Positions 33,094 to 42,400 of a stretch of 64,000 nt of DNA are shown here, piece after piece. The stretch is from assembly GCA_020634135.1 (NCBI GenBank), contig JACKCG010000001.1, positions 849,054 to 913,053 of the forward strand. Reading direction: 5' to 3'. This stretch comes from Anaerolineaceae bacterium. GTDB lineage: Bacteria > Chloroflexota > Anaerolineae > Aggregatilineales > Phototrophicaceae. The notes below the pieces were generated by a model. It did not search any database. It saw nothing but the letters and a program-made list of their open reading frames with translations, and was not told the DNA's origin. The translations under genes and the position numbers were made by a program. Numbering within the stretch: the first letter of the stretch is position 1; each line of letters begins with the position of its first letter.

Positions 33094-34392
33094 CTAGTCA
33101 CTTGTTCCCGCGAGTCCATGAACAAGGGCTTTAGCCCGTTCCAGGCGAATGTTGCCCTCCTCGATCATGGTTTGCACCACGCGGGCGACCAAATCGCCGG
33201 TTGCACCGGCGGCAACGGCAAGCTGTTTGGCGTGCATCCGCATGTGTCCCTGCTGGATGCCAACGGTTGCCAGGGCACGCATGGCCGCGAGGTTTTGTGC
33301 CAGCCCAACCGCCGCGATGACTTCCGCCAACTGCCGCGCCGATTGAATTTTCATGATTTTGAGCGCCAGCCCTGCCGTTGGATGCACGCGAGTTGCACCG
33401 CCAACAATGCCCACCGCCAGCGGGAGTTCTATCAAGCCGCGCAGGTTGCCATCGTCATCCTGCCACCACTGCGTCAGGCTGGTGTACTGGCCGTCACGGG
33501 CAGCGTAAGCGTGCGCCCCAGCCTCAATCGCCCGCCAGTCATTGCCGGTGGCGATCACAACCGGGTCTATCCCGTTCATGATGCCTTTGTTGTGGGTAGC
33601 GGCTCGGTACGGGTCAATCGCAGCGAAAACACCGGCTTCAACGATGGACTTCACGACCTGTTCACCCGCGAGCGAGTCGGTTTCCAGTTCAACGGCGGGG
33701 ATCATGCCCTCAGCTCTCGCCTTACGCCGATCCGTGAGGTTGCTCAGAATCCGCAGATTCACCCGCCCCCCGGTGATGGCCTCTATCTGAGTTGCCAGGT
33801 GTTCGGCAGCAGTGTTAATGGCGTTCGCTCCCATCGCATCCCGTGTGTCATAGAGCAGGTGAATAATGAGCATCGGCCCGGCGGGCGTTTCCGGGAAAGG
33901 TCGGACTTCGATACCCCGTGCCCCGCCGCCGTGCTTGACAATACTCCCCCCTACCCTGTCAGCTTCCGCCATGAGCGCGTCACGATTTGCCAGCACCGCT
34001 TCTGCCGCTGCCTGAATATCCGGCAGATCCAACACTTGAATTTGTCCGATCATAACCGGCTCATCGCTGGATGTAGTGAAACCACCGCCTTCCCGAAACA
34101 AGCGAGCCGCGTTACTGACGGCAGCAACTACGGATGGTTCTTCAATAACCATCGGAATCAGATAGTCCTGATCGTTGACCAGAAAGTTGGTAGCAATGCC
34201 CAGCGGCAAAGCATAGATACCAATGGCATTCTCGATCATGTGACCAGCTTGTTCGGCGCCTAACCCACTGCTGCCAAGCAGCACCTGTTGTTCGCCGGCT
34301 GTGAGGCCCGCCCAGTCCGCAATACGGGATACCCGTTCGGCCAGAGGCAGCTTATAAAAACCCGGTATTCGGGATGTGTGTTGAGTAGTCAT
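33094..34392 (-). CDS. mvaA: Hydroxymethylglutaryl-CoA reductase, class II
   Basis: 432 residues, the size of class II enzymes (P. mevalonii type). Motifs in order: ENAIGIYALPLG (catalytic Glu), DAMGANAINTAAE, HNKGIMNGID (Lys), GNDWRAIEAGAHAY (Asp), GLAQNLAAMRAL and GHMRMHAKQLA (His). It reduces HMG-CoA to mevalonate with NAD(P)H; in some bacteria class II enzymes run in the catabolic direction, but here the HMG-CoA synthase next to it argues for biosynthesis. First gene of the block, with operator-like boxes upstream (34412-34474). Confidence 0.95.
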   Translation of the reverse strand: MTTQHTSRIPGFYKLPLAERVSRIADWAGLTAGEQQVLLGSSGLGAEQAGHMIENAIGIYALPLGIATNFLVNDQDYLIPMVIEEPSVVAAVSNAARLFREGGGFTTSSDEPVMIGQIQVLDLPDIQAAAEAVLANRDALMAEADRVGGSIVKHGGGARGIEVRPFPETPAGPMLIIHLLYDTRDAMGANAINTAAEHLATQIEAITGGRVNLRILSNLTDRRKARAEGMIPAVELETDSLAGEQVVKSIVEAGVFAAIDPYRAATHNKGIMNGIDPVVIATGNDWRAIEAGAHAYAARDGQYTSLTQWWQDDDGNLRGLIELPLAVGIVGGATRVHPTAGLALKIMKIQSARQLAEVIAAVGLAQNLAAMRALATVGIQQGHMRMHAKQLAVAAGATGDLVARVVQTMIEEGNIRLERAKALVHGLAGTSD

Positions 34393-34411
34393 GGGGTGAA
34401 CTCTACCAGGA

Positions 34412-34474
34412 GATTGCTTTCAAAAACTATCAGACCTGTGAAAACTGGCACTAATCGCTGTCAAAACCTATTCG
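34412..34474 (-). promoter_or_regulatory. Two operator boxes upstream of HMG-CoA reductase
   Basis: Two copies of the 22-base block also found at 30686-30707, at 34412-34433 and 34453-34474, with starts 41 bases apart (about four helical turns). On the minus strand they read as pairs of TGATAG-like hexamers 10 bases apart (TGATAG/TGAAAG and GAATAG/TGACAG). The 15-mer TCAAAAACTATCAGA is identical at 34420-34434 and 30694-30708. A TTGACA overlaps the upstream box, but no good -10 follows. Confidence 0.55.
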
Positions 34475-34539
34475 AAACGCCCTGCCCCGGCGGATTGAAC
34501 GTATCAGGATAATGGGAAGAAAAGTGAATAAAGCATTTC

Positions 34540-34568
34540 TTGGCAGATTGCCACCTATCCGCTACAAT
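34540..34568 (+). promoter_or_regulatory. Sigma70-type promoter of the branched-chain amino acid transporter operon
   Basis: TTGGCA (34540-34545), 17-base spacer, TACAAT (34563-34568). Spacing is ideal and each hexamer differs from consensus at one position. Transcript start expected near 34575, 40 bases before the livJ-like ATG. Confidence 0.75.
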
Positions 34569-34614
34569 CGGGATTCTCGCAAACCTGTTTCGTTTTATTT
34601 TCAGGAAGTGAACC

Positions 34615-35817
34615 ATGAAAAAATTACTGTCTATCCTTATGGTGTTTGCTTTGTTGCTGCCCGTCACCGCGGCCTTCGGCCAAGATGATATGATGGAGCA
34701 GCCCCTGGTCGGCTTCTGGGAACAATGCCCAACACCGGAAAACCTACCGGAAACCGTCAACGTCGGCGCGATTTTTGGCCTGAGTGAAGCCGTCGCTGTA
34801 TACGGCACGGCCCAGCAGAACGCGGTACAGCTTGCGGTGGATGAAATCAATGCGTCACACTACCTGGGCGAAAGTACAACACTGGTGGTCATGTTTGAAG
34901 ACTCCGCCGGTAACCGTGACCAGGCCATCGCCGCCATGACCAAACTGGTCGAAGAAGATGGCGTGGTTGCCGTACTCGGCCCAACCCTCTCTTCGGAAGC
35001 ATTTGCCGCCGACCCAGTGGCACAGGAAAACAGCACCGTTGTGATGGGCGTGAGTAATACAGCAAACGGCATCACCGAAATGGGTGATTATGTTTTCCGT
35101 GACAGCTTGCCGGAAGGCGCGGTGATCCCCGGCACGATTGCCCAGGCCGCCGAAATCCTGGGATTGGCAAAAGTCGGGCTGTTCTATGGCAATGATGATG
35201 ACTTCACCGTGAGCGGGTACGAAGTCTTCAAGGCCGCCCTGGAAGAAAACAGCATCGAAATCCTGGGTGAAGAAACCTTCGCTAAGGGTGACGTGGACTT
35301 CAACGCGCAGCTCACCAACCTGATCGCTGCTGAACCGGATGCGCTGGTTGTTTCGGCGCTGGCGGCAGAAGCCACACAGATCATTCTCCAGGCGCGGGCG
35401 CTAGGCTATGAAGGGCCAATTATCGGTGGTAACGGGTTTAACTCCCCGGCAGTGCTGCGGGATTCCGGCGCTGACTCGGAAGGTCTGATTGTGGGCGGCG
35501 CGTGGAACTACGGCAACCCGAACCCCAGTGAGAGCAGCGTGCAATTCGTTGAAATGTATGAAGCAGCCTATGAAATGTCACCTGACCAGTTCGCAGCGCA
35601 GGCTTATACCGGCGCGTGGCTGATGGCAACGGCAATTCGCTGCGCCGACTCGACGGATCGCACTGATGTGCGCGACGCACTGGCCGGAATCGCGGACTTC
35701 GACAGCCCGCTGGGTGTTTTCAGCTTTGATGAAGACCGCAATCCGGTTCACGACCCAATCGCACAGATCGTCGTGGAGGGCAAGTTCCAACCGCTGGCAC
35801 TGGTGATGGGTGAATAA
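34615..35817 (+). CDS. livJ: ABC transporter substrate-binding protein, branched-chain amino acid type
   Basis: 400 residues. Sec signal peptide (MKKLLSILMVFALLLPVTAAFG, cleavage after about residue 22), then a periplasmic-binding-protein type 1 fold: VNVGAIFGLSEAVAVYGTAQQNAVQLAVDEIN, VVAVLGPTLSSEAF and the two-lobed pattern to the end. It binds amino acids or related compounds outside the membrane and delivers them to the LivHM permeases encoded downstream. AGGAAG precedes the ATG. First gene of a complete five-gene operon. Substrate could also be amides or urea-like compounds. Confidence 0.9.
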   Translation: MKKLLSILMVFALLLPVTAAFGQDDMMEQPLVGFWEQCPTPENLPETVNVGAIFGLSEAVAVYGTAQQNAVQLAVDEINASHYLGESTTLVVMFEDSAGNRDQAIAAMTKLVEEDGVVAVLGPTLSSEAFAADPVAQENSTVVMGVSNTANGITEMGDYVFRDSLPEGAVIPGTIAQAAEILGLAKVGLFYGNDDDFTVSGYEVFKAALEENSIEILGEETFAKGDVDFNAQLTNLIAAEPDALVVSALAAEATQIILQARALGYEGPIIGGNGFNSPAVLRDSGADSEGLIVGGAWNYGNPNPSESSVQFVEMYEAAYEMSPDQFAAQAYTGAWLMATAIRCADSTDRTDVRDALAGIADFDSPLGVFSFDEDRNPVHDPIAQIVVEGKFQPLALVMGE

Positions 35818-35893
35818 CCTGCGGCCTATTCGATATAAACGGAAAGTAAGCATCCGGGGGCGATTGTCATTATCGCCCCTGGACTCCAAAATC

Positions 35894-36778
35894 ATGAATA
35901 TTACACAACAAGTTGTTAATGCGATCTGGCTTGGCGGAGTTTACAGTTTATTTGCGCTGGGGTATGCCCTGGTCTTCAGTATTCTGGGTGTTTTGAATCT
36001 GGCTCATAGCGCGGTCTTTATGTGGGGCGCGTTTATTGGGCTGGTGATGGTGACTCAGTTCAGTTTTTCGGTGTGGTTGGCAATTCCGGTTGCCATGCTG
36101 GGCGCGGGTTTGATCGGTGTGCTGCTGGATGCGGTGGCCTTTGCGCCGTTACGCCGCCGGAATGCGCCCCGTATCGCCCAACTCATCAGCAGTATCGGCG
36201 CGGCTATTCTCCTGGTGAATATCGCGCAACTGATATTCGGCACTCAACCGGAGCGTTTCCCGCTCGGCAGCATCCCCACAGACACAATTGAGGGACTCCC
36301 CTTCCGTATTACCCCGATACAGATCATCATTCTGCTGGTTTCAGTCGCGCTGATGGCGCTGCTGCAATATATGGTCATTCGCACCCGTGCCGGACAAGCT
36401 ATGCGGGCAGTTGCTTTCAACCAGCGGGTTGCCAGCCTTCTCGGAGTCAACGTCAGCGGCATTTTCAGAATGACATTCTTCCTGGCCGGGGCGCTGGCTG
36501 GCGCGGCTGGGGTGCTGTACGGGCTGGCGTATAACTCCATGACGCCGTTCATGGGTGACCAGGTGGCGCTGAAAGGTCTCACGGTCATCGTGCTCGGCGG
36601 TATGGGGAACATCCAGGGCGCGGTGGTTGGAGGGTTTGTGGTAGCGGCGCTGGAGGTCTTCAGTATCGCCAATGGCGGCAGCAATTATCGAGACGCCTTT
36701 GTGTTTACGTTGTTATTCCTGATTCTATTATTCCGCCCACAGGGTTTAGTCGGGCAAAAAGAACACACGCGGGCATGA
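35894..36778 (+). CDS. livH: Branched-chain amino acid ABC transporter permease LivH
   Basis: About 294 residues with eight or so membrane helices, starting MNITQQVVNAIWLGGVYSLFALGYALVFSILGVLNLAHSAVFMWGAF, characteristic of LivH. The cytoplasmic loop ALVAGLAG-like EAA region is VASLLGVNVSGIFRMTFFLAGALAGAAG. The frame is open from 35810 but the 28 extra codons overlap the end of livJ and do not resemble LivH, so the ATG at 35894 is used. Second gene of the operon. Confidence 0.92.
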   Translation: MNITQQVVNAIWLGGVYSLFALGYALVFSILGVLNLAHSAVFMWGAFIGLVMVTQFSFSVWLAIPVAMLGAGLIGVLLDAVAFAPLRRRNAPRIAQLISSIGAAILLVNIAQLIFGTQPERFPLGSIPTDTIEGLPFRITPIQIIILLVSVALMALLQYMVIRTRAGQAMRAVAFNQRVASLLGVNVSGIFRMTFFLAGALAGAAGVLYGLAYNSMTPFMGDQVALKGLTVIVLGGMGNIQGAVVGGFVVAALEVFSIANGGSNYRDAFVFTLLFLILLFRPQGLVGQKEHTRA

Positions 36779-36781
36779 TTT

Positions 36782-37705
36782 ATGGAATTTTTACGCAGTA
36801 TTGGTATTACCGAAATCGTCATGCAATTCATGCTGATCAATGCCATCCTGGGACTCAGCATGTATCTGGTGTTGTACACCGGCATGTTCTCGCTGGCAAA
36901 TGCCGGGTTTATGTCCATCGGGGCGTATACCGGCGTTATTTTGACGCAGAACTTCGACCAGCCATTATGGGTCGGTTTACTCGGCGGGATGGCAGTGGCG
37001 GGGGTGCTGGCGGTGCCTATAGGACTTCCCGTACTGCGGCTAAAAGATATTTATCTGGCGATTGCCACCATAGGTTTTGGCGAAGTAGTGCGTATTCTGA
37101 TCCTCAATTTCGATACACTGGCCGGCTCGCTCACGGGTGAAAGCGTGCGGCTGACTCGCGGCGCACTGGGCATCACCGGCATCCCCAAAATCACCGAGAC
37201 ATGGCACCTCGCAGCGTTCCTGGTGGTCACGGGCTTCATTATGATTCGGCTGCACCGCTCCCGTTTTGGCAGAGCAATGGCCGCTGTGCGCCAGGATGAA
37301 CCCGCTGCCGCAAATATGGGCATCAATGTGGTCTATACGAAGAACATGGTGTTTATCATGAGCGCAGTGCTGGCCGCCGCCGCCGGGGTGCTAAAAGCCC
37401 ACCTGACGCGCACGATCAGCCCGGGAGACTACGGTTTTGACCAGGCCGTGAGTATCCTGGCATTCGCCGTGCTGGGCGGCACGTCTACCTGGGTCGGGCC
37501 ATTGGTAGGCGGCTTTGTGCTGACCGCCCTACCGGAAGTTTTACGTGACTTCAAACAGTACCGGGGTATCGTCAACGGTTCGATTCTCCTGCTGGTGATT
37601 GTGTATCTCCCCGGAGGACTGGTGAATCCTGCGGGATGGTCGCAATTGTGGACGCGACTGCGTGGCAAAAAACAGGGCGACACACTCACTGCGGAGGTAT
37701 CGTGA
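36782..37705 (+). CDS. livM: Branched-chain amino acid ABC transporter permease LivM
   Basis: 307 residues, about eight to ten membrane helices. GLSMYLVLYTGMFSLANAGFMSIGAYTGVIL is the LivM N-terminal signature and the EAA-like loop is ANMGINVVYTKNMVFIMSAVLAAAAGVL. It follows livH by 3 bases. It pairs with LivH to form the translocation channel. Confidence 0.93.
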   Translation: MEFLRSIGITEIVMQFMLINAILGLSMYLVLYTGMFSLANAGFMSIGAYTGVILTQNFDQPLWVGLLGGMAVAGVLAVPIGLPVLRLKDIYLAIATIGFGEVVRILILNFDTLAGSLTGESVRLTRGALGITGIPKITETWHLAAFLVVTGFIMIRLHRSRFGRAMAAVRQDEPAAANMGINVVYTKNMVFIMSAVLAAAAGVLKAHLTRTISPGDYGFDQAVSILAFAVLGGTSTWVGPLVGGFVLTALPEVLRDFKQYRGIVNGSILLLVIVYLPGGLVNPAGWSQLWTRLRGKKQGDTLTAEVS

Positions 37706-37707
37706 CT

Positions 37708-38469
37708 ATGTTGGAACTCCGCAGCGTCTCACGCTTATTTGGCGGGCTACAGGCACTCAACCAGGTGAATATGCTCGTACCAGCGGGCAAGGTTGTCGGC
37801 CTAATCGGGCCGAATGGGGCAGGCAAAACAACACTCATCAATAATATCAGCGGGCTTGACCACCCCACCAGCGGTGAAATCCTCTTCAATGGTACACCGA
37901 TTCACATGCGACCACCGCACCACATCGCCCAGCTCGGCATCGCCCGAACTTATCAAAATATCCGACTGTTCGGCGAGATGACGGCATTGGAGAATTTGCT
38001 CATCAGCCAGCACGGGCGAGGCAGCGCCTCTATCCTGGATGCGCTGGTGTTCACGCCGCGTTACCTGCGGGAAGAAAGACGCCTGCGCGATACCGCCAGC
38101 GACCTGTTAGAACGCTTCCACCTGACTCAGGTGGCAAAATTACGCGCCGGCAATCTGCCTTATGGTGACCAACGCCGTCTGGAAATGGCACGGGCGCTGG
38201 GGACGCAGCCAAAACTGCTGCTGCTGGACGAACCTACCGCCGGGATGAATCCGGTGGAAACAGAAGCATTGGGAGAGCAGATTCTGCGCCTGGTACGGGA
38301 AGATGGGCTGACCGTGCTGGTGATCGAACATGATATGTCGCTGATTCACCAGGTGTGCGACGAAATCTACGTCCTGAACTTCGGGCAGATCATTGCGCAA
38401 GGTACGCCCGATGAGATCAAGCGCAACCCACAGGTGATTGAAGCCTATCTCGGTCAGGATGAGGAATGA
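37708..38469 (+). CDS. livG: Branched-chain amino acid ABC transporter ATPase LivG
   Basis: About 253 residues. Walker A GPNGAGKT, Q-loop ARTYQNIRLF, signature-like NLPYGDQRRLEMARAL, Walker B LLLLDEPTAGMN, and the H-loop VLVIEHDMSLIH. The LivG-type AGMNPxE sequence distinguishes it from LivF. ATG at 37708; a GTG at 37702 overlapping the livM stop (GTGA) is equally plausible because GGAGG sits close before it. It powers the LivHM transporter. Confidence 0.93.
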   Translation: MLELRSVSRLFGGLQALNQVNMLVPAGKVVGLIGPNGAGKTTLINNISGLDHPTSGEILFNGTPIHMRPPHHIAQLGIARTYQNIRLFGEMTALENLLISQHGRGSASILDALVFTPRYLREERRLRDTASDLLERFHLTQVAKLRAGNLPYGDQRRLEMARALGTQPKLLLLDEPTAGMNPVETEALGEQILRLVREDGLTVLVIEHDMSLIHQVCDEIYVLNFGQIIAQGTPDEIKRNPQVIEAYLGQDEE

Positions 38470-38532
38470 CCGAAAGCAATAACTAAGCCCGTTCAATATG
38501 CCTTTGATATTCATTATTAAGCAGAGCAGGTT

Positions 38533-39240
38533 ATGGCCTTACTTGAAGTCTCCAATTTACACACGAGCTACGGCGCGATCAAAGCCTTGAGGGGAATCAC
38601 GTTCCAGGTGGAGCGCGGCCAGGTTGTCAGTCTGATTGGCGCGAACGGTGCCGGCAAATCCACGACGCTGAACAGTATCAGCGGATTATTGAAACCGAGC
38701 AGTGGCAAAGTCCTGTTTAACGGGCGGGACATCACCGGCTGGCGAGCGGATCGTGTAACCGGCCTGGGATTGGTACAGGTGCCGGAAGGTCGGTTGGTGA
38801 TCGCCAATATGAGTGTGGAAGAAAATCTATGGATGGGCGCTTATCCACGTAAAGACCGCGCCGGTATCCAGGCTGATTTGAACGATATTTTCGCCCGTTT
38901 CCCCCGGTTGGCCGAACGCCGCACCCAGAAAGCCGGATCGCTCAGTGGCGGTGAACAGCAGATGCTGGCCGTTGGGCGGGCACTGATGGTGCAGCCTACC
39001 CTGCTGATGCTGGATGAACCAAGTATGGGGTTGGCTCCGCTGTTGGTCAACGAGATTTTCCACATCATCGCCGAGATCAAGGATCGCGGCATCCCGATTC
39101 TACTGGTGGAGCAAAATGCTCGTAAAGCATTGCAGATCGCCGATTACGGTTATGTCATCGAGCGCGGCACCATCGCCTACGAAGGCCCGGCGGAACAGCT
39201 CCAGCAAAACCCCAAAATCATCTCCGCTTATCTTGGCTAA
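38533..39240 (+). CDS. livF: Branched-chain amino acid ABC transporter ATPase LivF
   Basis: 235 residues. Walker A GANGAGKST, Q-loop VQVPEGRLVIANMSVEENL, signature LSGGEQQMLAVGRAL, Walker B LLMLDEPSMGLAPLLV and H-loop LLVEQNARKAL, all LivF-typical. Last gene of the operon. An imperfect hairpin CCTGAAG/CTTCAGG follows (39250-39279) without a U-run. Confidence 0.95.
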   Translation: MALLEVSNLHTSYGAIKALRGITFQVERGQVVSLIGANGAGKSTTLNSISGLLKPSSGKVLFNGRDITGWRADRVTGLGLVQVPEGRLVIANMSVEENLWMGAYPRKDRAGIQADLNDIFARFPRLAERRTQKAGSLSGGEQQMLAVGRALMVQPTLLMLDEPSMGLAPLLVNEIFHIIAEIKDRGIPILLVEQNARKALQIADYGYVIERGTIAYEGPAEQLQQNPKIISAYLG

Positions 39241-39316
39241 GGAAAAACCCCTGAAGCGATGAGTCCCTATCACTTCAGGTCAGCCAGGCGTCACACAATG
39301 CTAATCTGTAACAGGA

Positions 39317-39346
39317 TTGCATTTTATTGGACACTCAGTATACAAT
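39317..39346 (+). promoter_or_regulatory. Sigma70-type promoter of the RND gene
   Basis: TTGCAT (39317-39322), 18-base spacer, TACAAT (39341-39346). It leaves a leader of about 120 bases before the ATG at 39473. Confidence 0.6.
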
Positions 39347-39472
39347 CGTCCTGTATAGTTCGTGAAAAACAGCACGTTTATCCCTGACCAGGGAATAAAT
39401 CGTGTATTTTCTTGTTTACGCAATGCGGCATTCTCCCCATTGTGCTTATATCTACTCAGGAGTGCGTTCTGG

Positions 39473-42400
39473 ATGAAATCCCTCTTTAGTCTCGTTACCA
39501 ACCTGTCGCTACGTTTCCGAGCAGTCACTCTCATATTAGTCGTTACCTTCCTGGCCCTTGGCGTTTATGCCATTACCCAGCTTAAACAGGAACTCATCCC
39601 TTCAATTGAGTTCCCGACAACGGTTATCCTGGCACAGGCGTCAGGTATGACGAGTGAGCAAGTGCTGACCGTCGTCACCAAGCCAATGGAAGATGCCCTT
39701 TCACAGATTGAAGATGTCGTCAATATCGAAACCCAGACCACCGGGGCATTTGGTGCAGTAATCCAGGCGCGAAACGACTTCGGTCTGAACCAGGAAAAGC
39801 TGCGGACAAGCATTCGAGAAGCGATAGATAGTGTCTGGTTGCCGCAGCGCCGCATCACTCCCCCGGCTGGCGAAGACGCACGTGATTTCGCAGATCGCCT
39901 TCTGGCTGATTTGACACCGGACGTTCTGCTGTATCTGGCCGGACAGGACCCTAATTTCCTATTTCAGTTGACGCCGGAAGTCTGGGGAGCGCTACCGGAC
40001 GATACGGTACAGACCTTGTTGGCTTACCTCGCCGGGCAAACCGAAGATTCGCAATCCCAGAAAGGGGCGCTCCAACAACTCATTGACCAGGAAATTGTGC
40101 CACAGTTGGAAAGCCTGGATATTGTTGCACGTGTCAGCATAAGTGGTGGACAAGCACTCCCAACGGATGGTGATGGACTTGCGGCGGCTACACAAACAGT
40201 AGAAGCGCAGGCGGCCAGTTTGCTGCTCCAGCTTTCGCCTGAAGTGTGGGCGATTGCCGGGCCAAAAGTCGGGCTGGACACCCTGGACACTGGCGCGGTT
40301 GAAACGCTGCAAGCTGTTGAAGTCACACTGCCCCCCACCCCGCCAGAACTGCCAGAAAGCTGGCAGATGGATCATTTCCAGACTGCACGTGATCTGTGGG
40401 AAATGCGAACACTGACCCGTAACATTTCAGCGGTGTTTAACCAGTTCTACGATTCTGGGAAGATTGTTGGCGCGTTAGGACAAACCAACGACCTGACACC
40501 TGAAACGATCACCCGGATGCTGGCACTTGAACCCTCAATGGTAGAATATTTCGAGGCAGAACATCTGGCAGCGATGTCGGCGGATGTATTCACCGCGCTG
40601 CCGGAGGACTTCATCGCCAACCTGGATGGGTTTACCCGCGATGAGCTGGCGGCGAAGGCACTAGCCCAGAGCATTACCGGCGAAGCCGCTGAACCCGCGC
40701 CGGTAGACTTACCGCAGGCATGGCGTATTTCCCAGCCACAATTGATTACCTTCAGCTTTGACGACCTGCCGCTGGCAAGTTTTAGCGTGTTCGTCTCTGA
40801 CGATGCGATTGGGCAGGAAGTAGCCAGCTCGAATAACCCCGGAAACACAAACACGAATACGGAGACCAACACCGATCCACAGAATACGCAGGTTGATCCC
40901 CCGGCCAATAACCCAGGCAATGCCGAGATACCCGAAGGGCCAGCGCTACCGCCATTTTTCCTCCTGTTGGGGTCGCAATTTGGCGTCACACTCGACACAG
41001 CCGACGACCTGATTAACCTGCAACTGCCGGAATCCGCAGCAGAACAGTTTGGCGCATCCACCTTGCGAGCGGCTGATCTGTTCAATTTCATGTTGCTGCT
41101 TGCCAACCCCGACTCAGCACCAGCCGGGATGCCCTCACTGCCCTTCCAGCTTGACATCAAGGCTTTGACCCAATCTATGGGGCCGGACGTCATCCAGTTC
41201 CTGGCCGATAATGACCCCACTTTTATTCCAAACCTGTCAGCAGATGTGTTTGACATATTCTCTGACGATCAACTGGCGCTGGCACAGGTAGCACCTCCGT
41301 TGGGTGATGTGTGGAGTGCGCTGGCCGACCAACCTCAGTTCAATGACAAGCCACTGAAAAGCGCGGCGGATTTGCTGGCGATTGGTGACGGTCAGGCATC
41401 CAGCATCCTGAACACAATCAACACCGACGTTCCGGCGCAGTTCGCGGGGTACGATGTACGGTTGTTTGATAGTCTCAGCACCGGAACTGTTCGCTACCTG
41501 GCACTACAGGAGCCGGATTTCTACAGCAACCTGGACAGCGGGGTACTGACGAAACTTTCACCGGACGTGCTAAATCTGCTGCCGCCGGATATCCTGAGCG
41601 GCCTGGATGAAGCCACTGCGGCGACAGTTACCGCGATTGCCAGTGGTGAGCAAAACTCCGCAGCACAGGAATTAGCGGCACTCTACTCAACAAATGTGCC
41701 GCCCGCCGACCCGAATGCGCCGCCGCTAACAGCTGACTGGCAGTTTGTAGGCGATTTCCTCGGTATTGAACTGGACAGCGCCGATGACCTGTTCCGCTTC
41801 TCTGATAAAACCGGGATTCCCAGCCAATTCATGAATGGTTTCTTCAACAGTGCCGGTGGCCGCAATTTTGCGCCAGGGCTGTTCGGGGGACTGTCTTTCG
41901 AGGCTATTCAATATATCAGCGCGGACGGGCGCGAACCGAAATTCCTGGATAACCTGGGGGTAGACGCCCTGCGCCTGCTCACACCAGAGGTAATGGCGCA
42001 GCTACCGGAAGCAGTACAGGCCAGGGCACAATCGAATGGCGAGACATTCACACCAACGGCGGCTGTGACCCGCGCCAATGGCAATCCCAGCCTGGTACTC
42101 ACGGTCTATAAGACCAGCGACGCCAACACGGTTGAGGCTTTCCATCGGGTCAATGATGTCATCAACGAGATCAACGCCACCAACGACAATATTGACGTAA
42201 GTGTGGCGTTTGAACAGGCCAGCTTCATTGAAGAATCGATTGCGGGCGTGGCGCGTGAAGGCGGTCTCGGCGGTTTCTTCGCCGTCATCATCATCCTGAT
42301 TTTCCTAAGCGCCGGGGTGTGGGCACGTTCGCCGCGTAACATCGTCGGTATCGCGCTCTTTGTTCTGAGCGCGGTTGCCCTGGGGGCAATCGTGTTATCC

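Noticed and set aside
30878..34263. Three long plus-strand open frames (354, 346 and 381 codons) opposite the mevalonate genes
   Set aside because: They lie antisense to well-supported genes, have no ribosome sites, and show Arg/His/Gln-rich composition with no recognisable motif. They arise from codon bias of the true strand.
35810..35893. 28-codon extension of livH overlapping livJ
   Set aside because: Overlaps the livJ end and the standard LivH N-terminus starts at 35894.
39362..39472. 37-codon N-terminal extension of the RND protein
   Set aside because: It begins right after a probable promoter, lacks RND features, and a better ribosome site serves the ATG at 39473.
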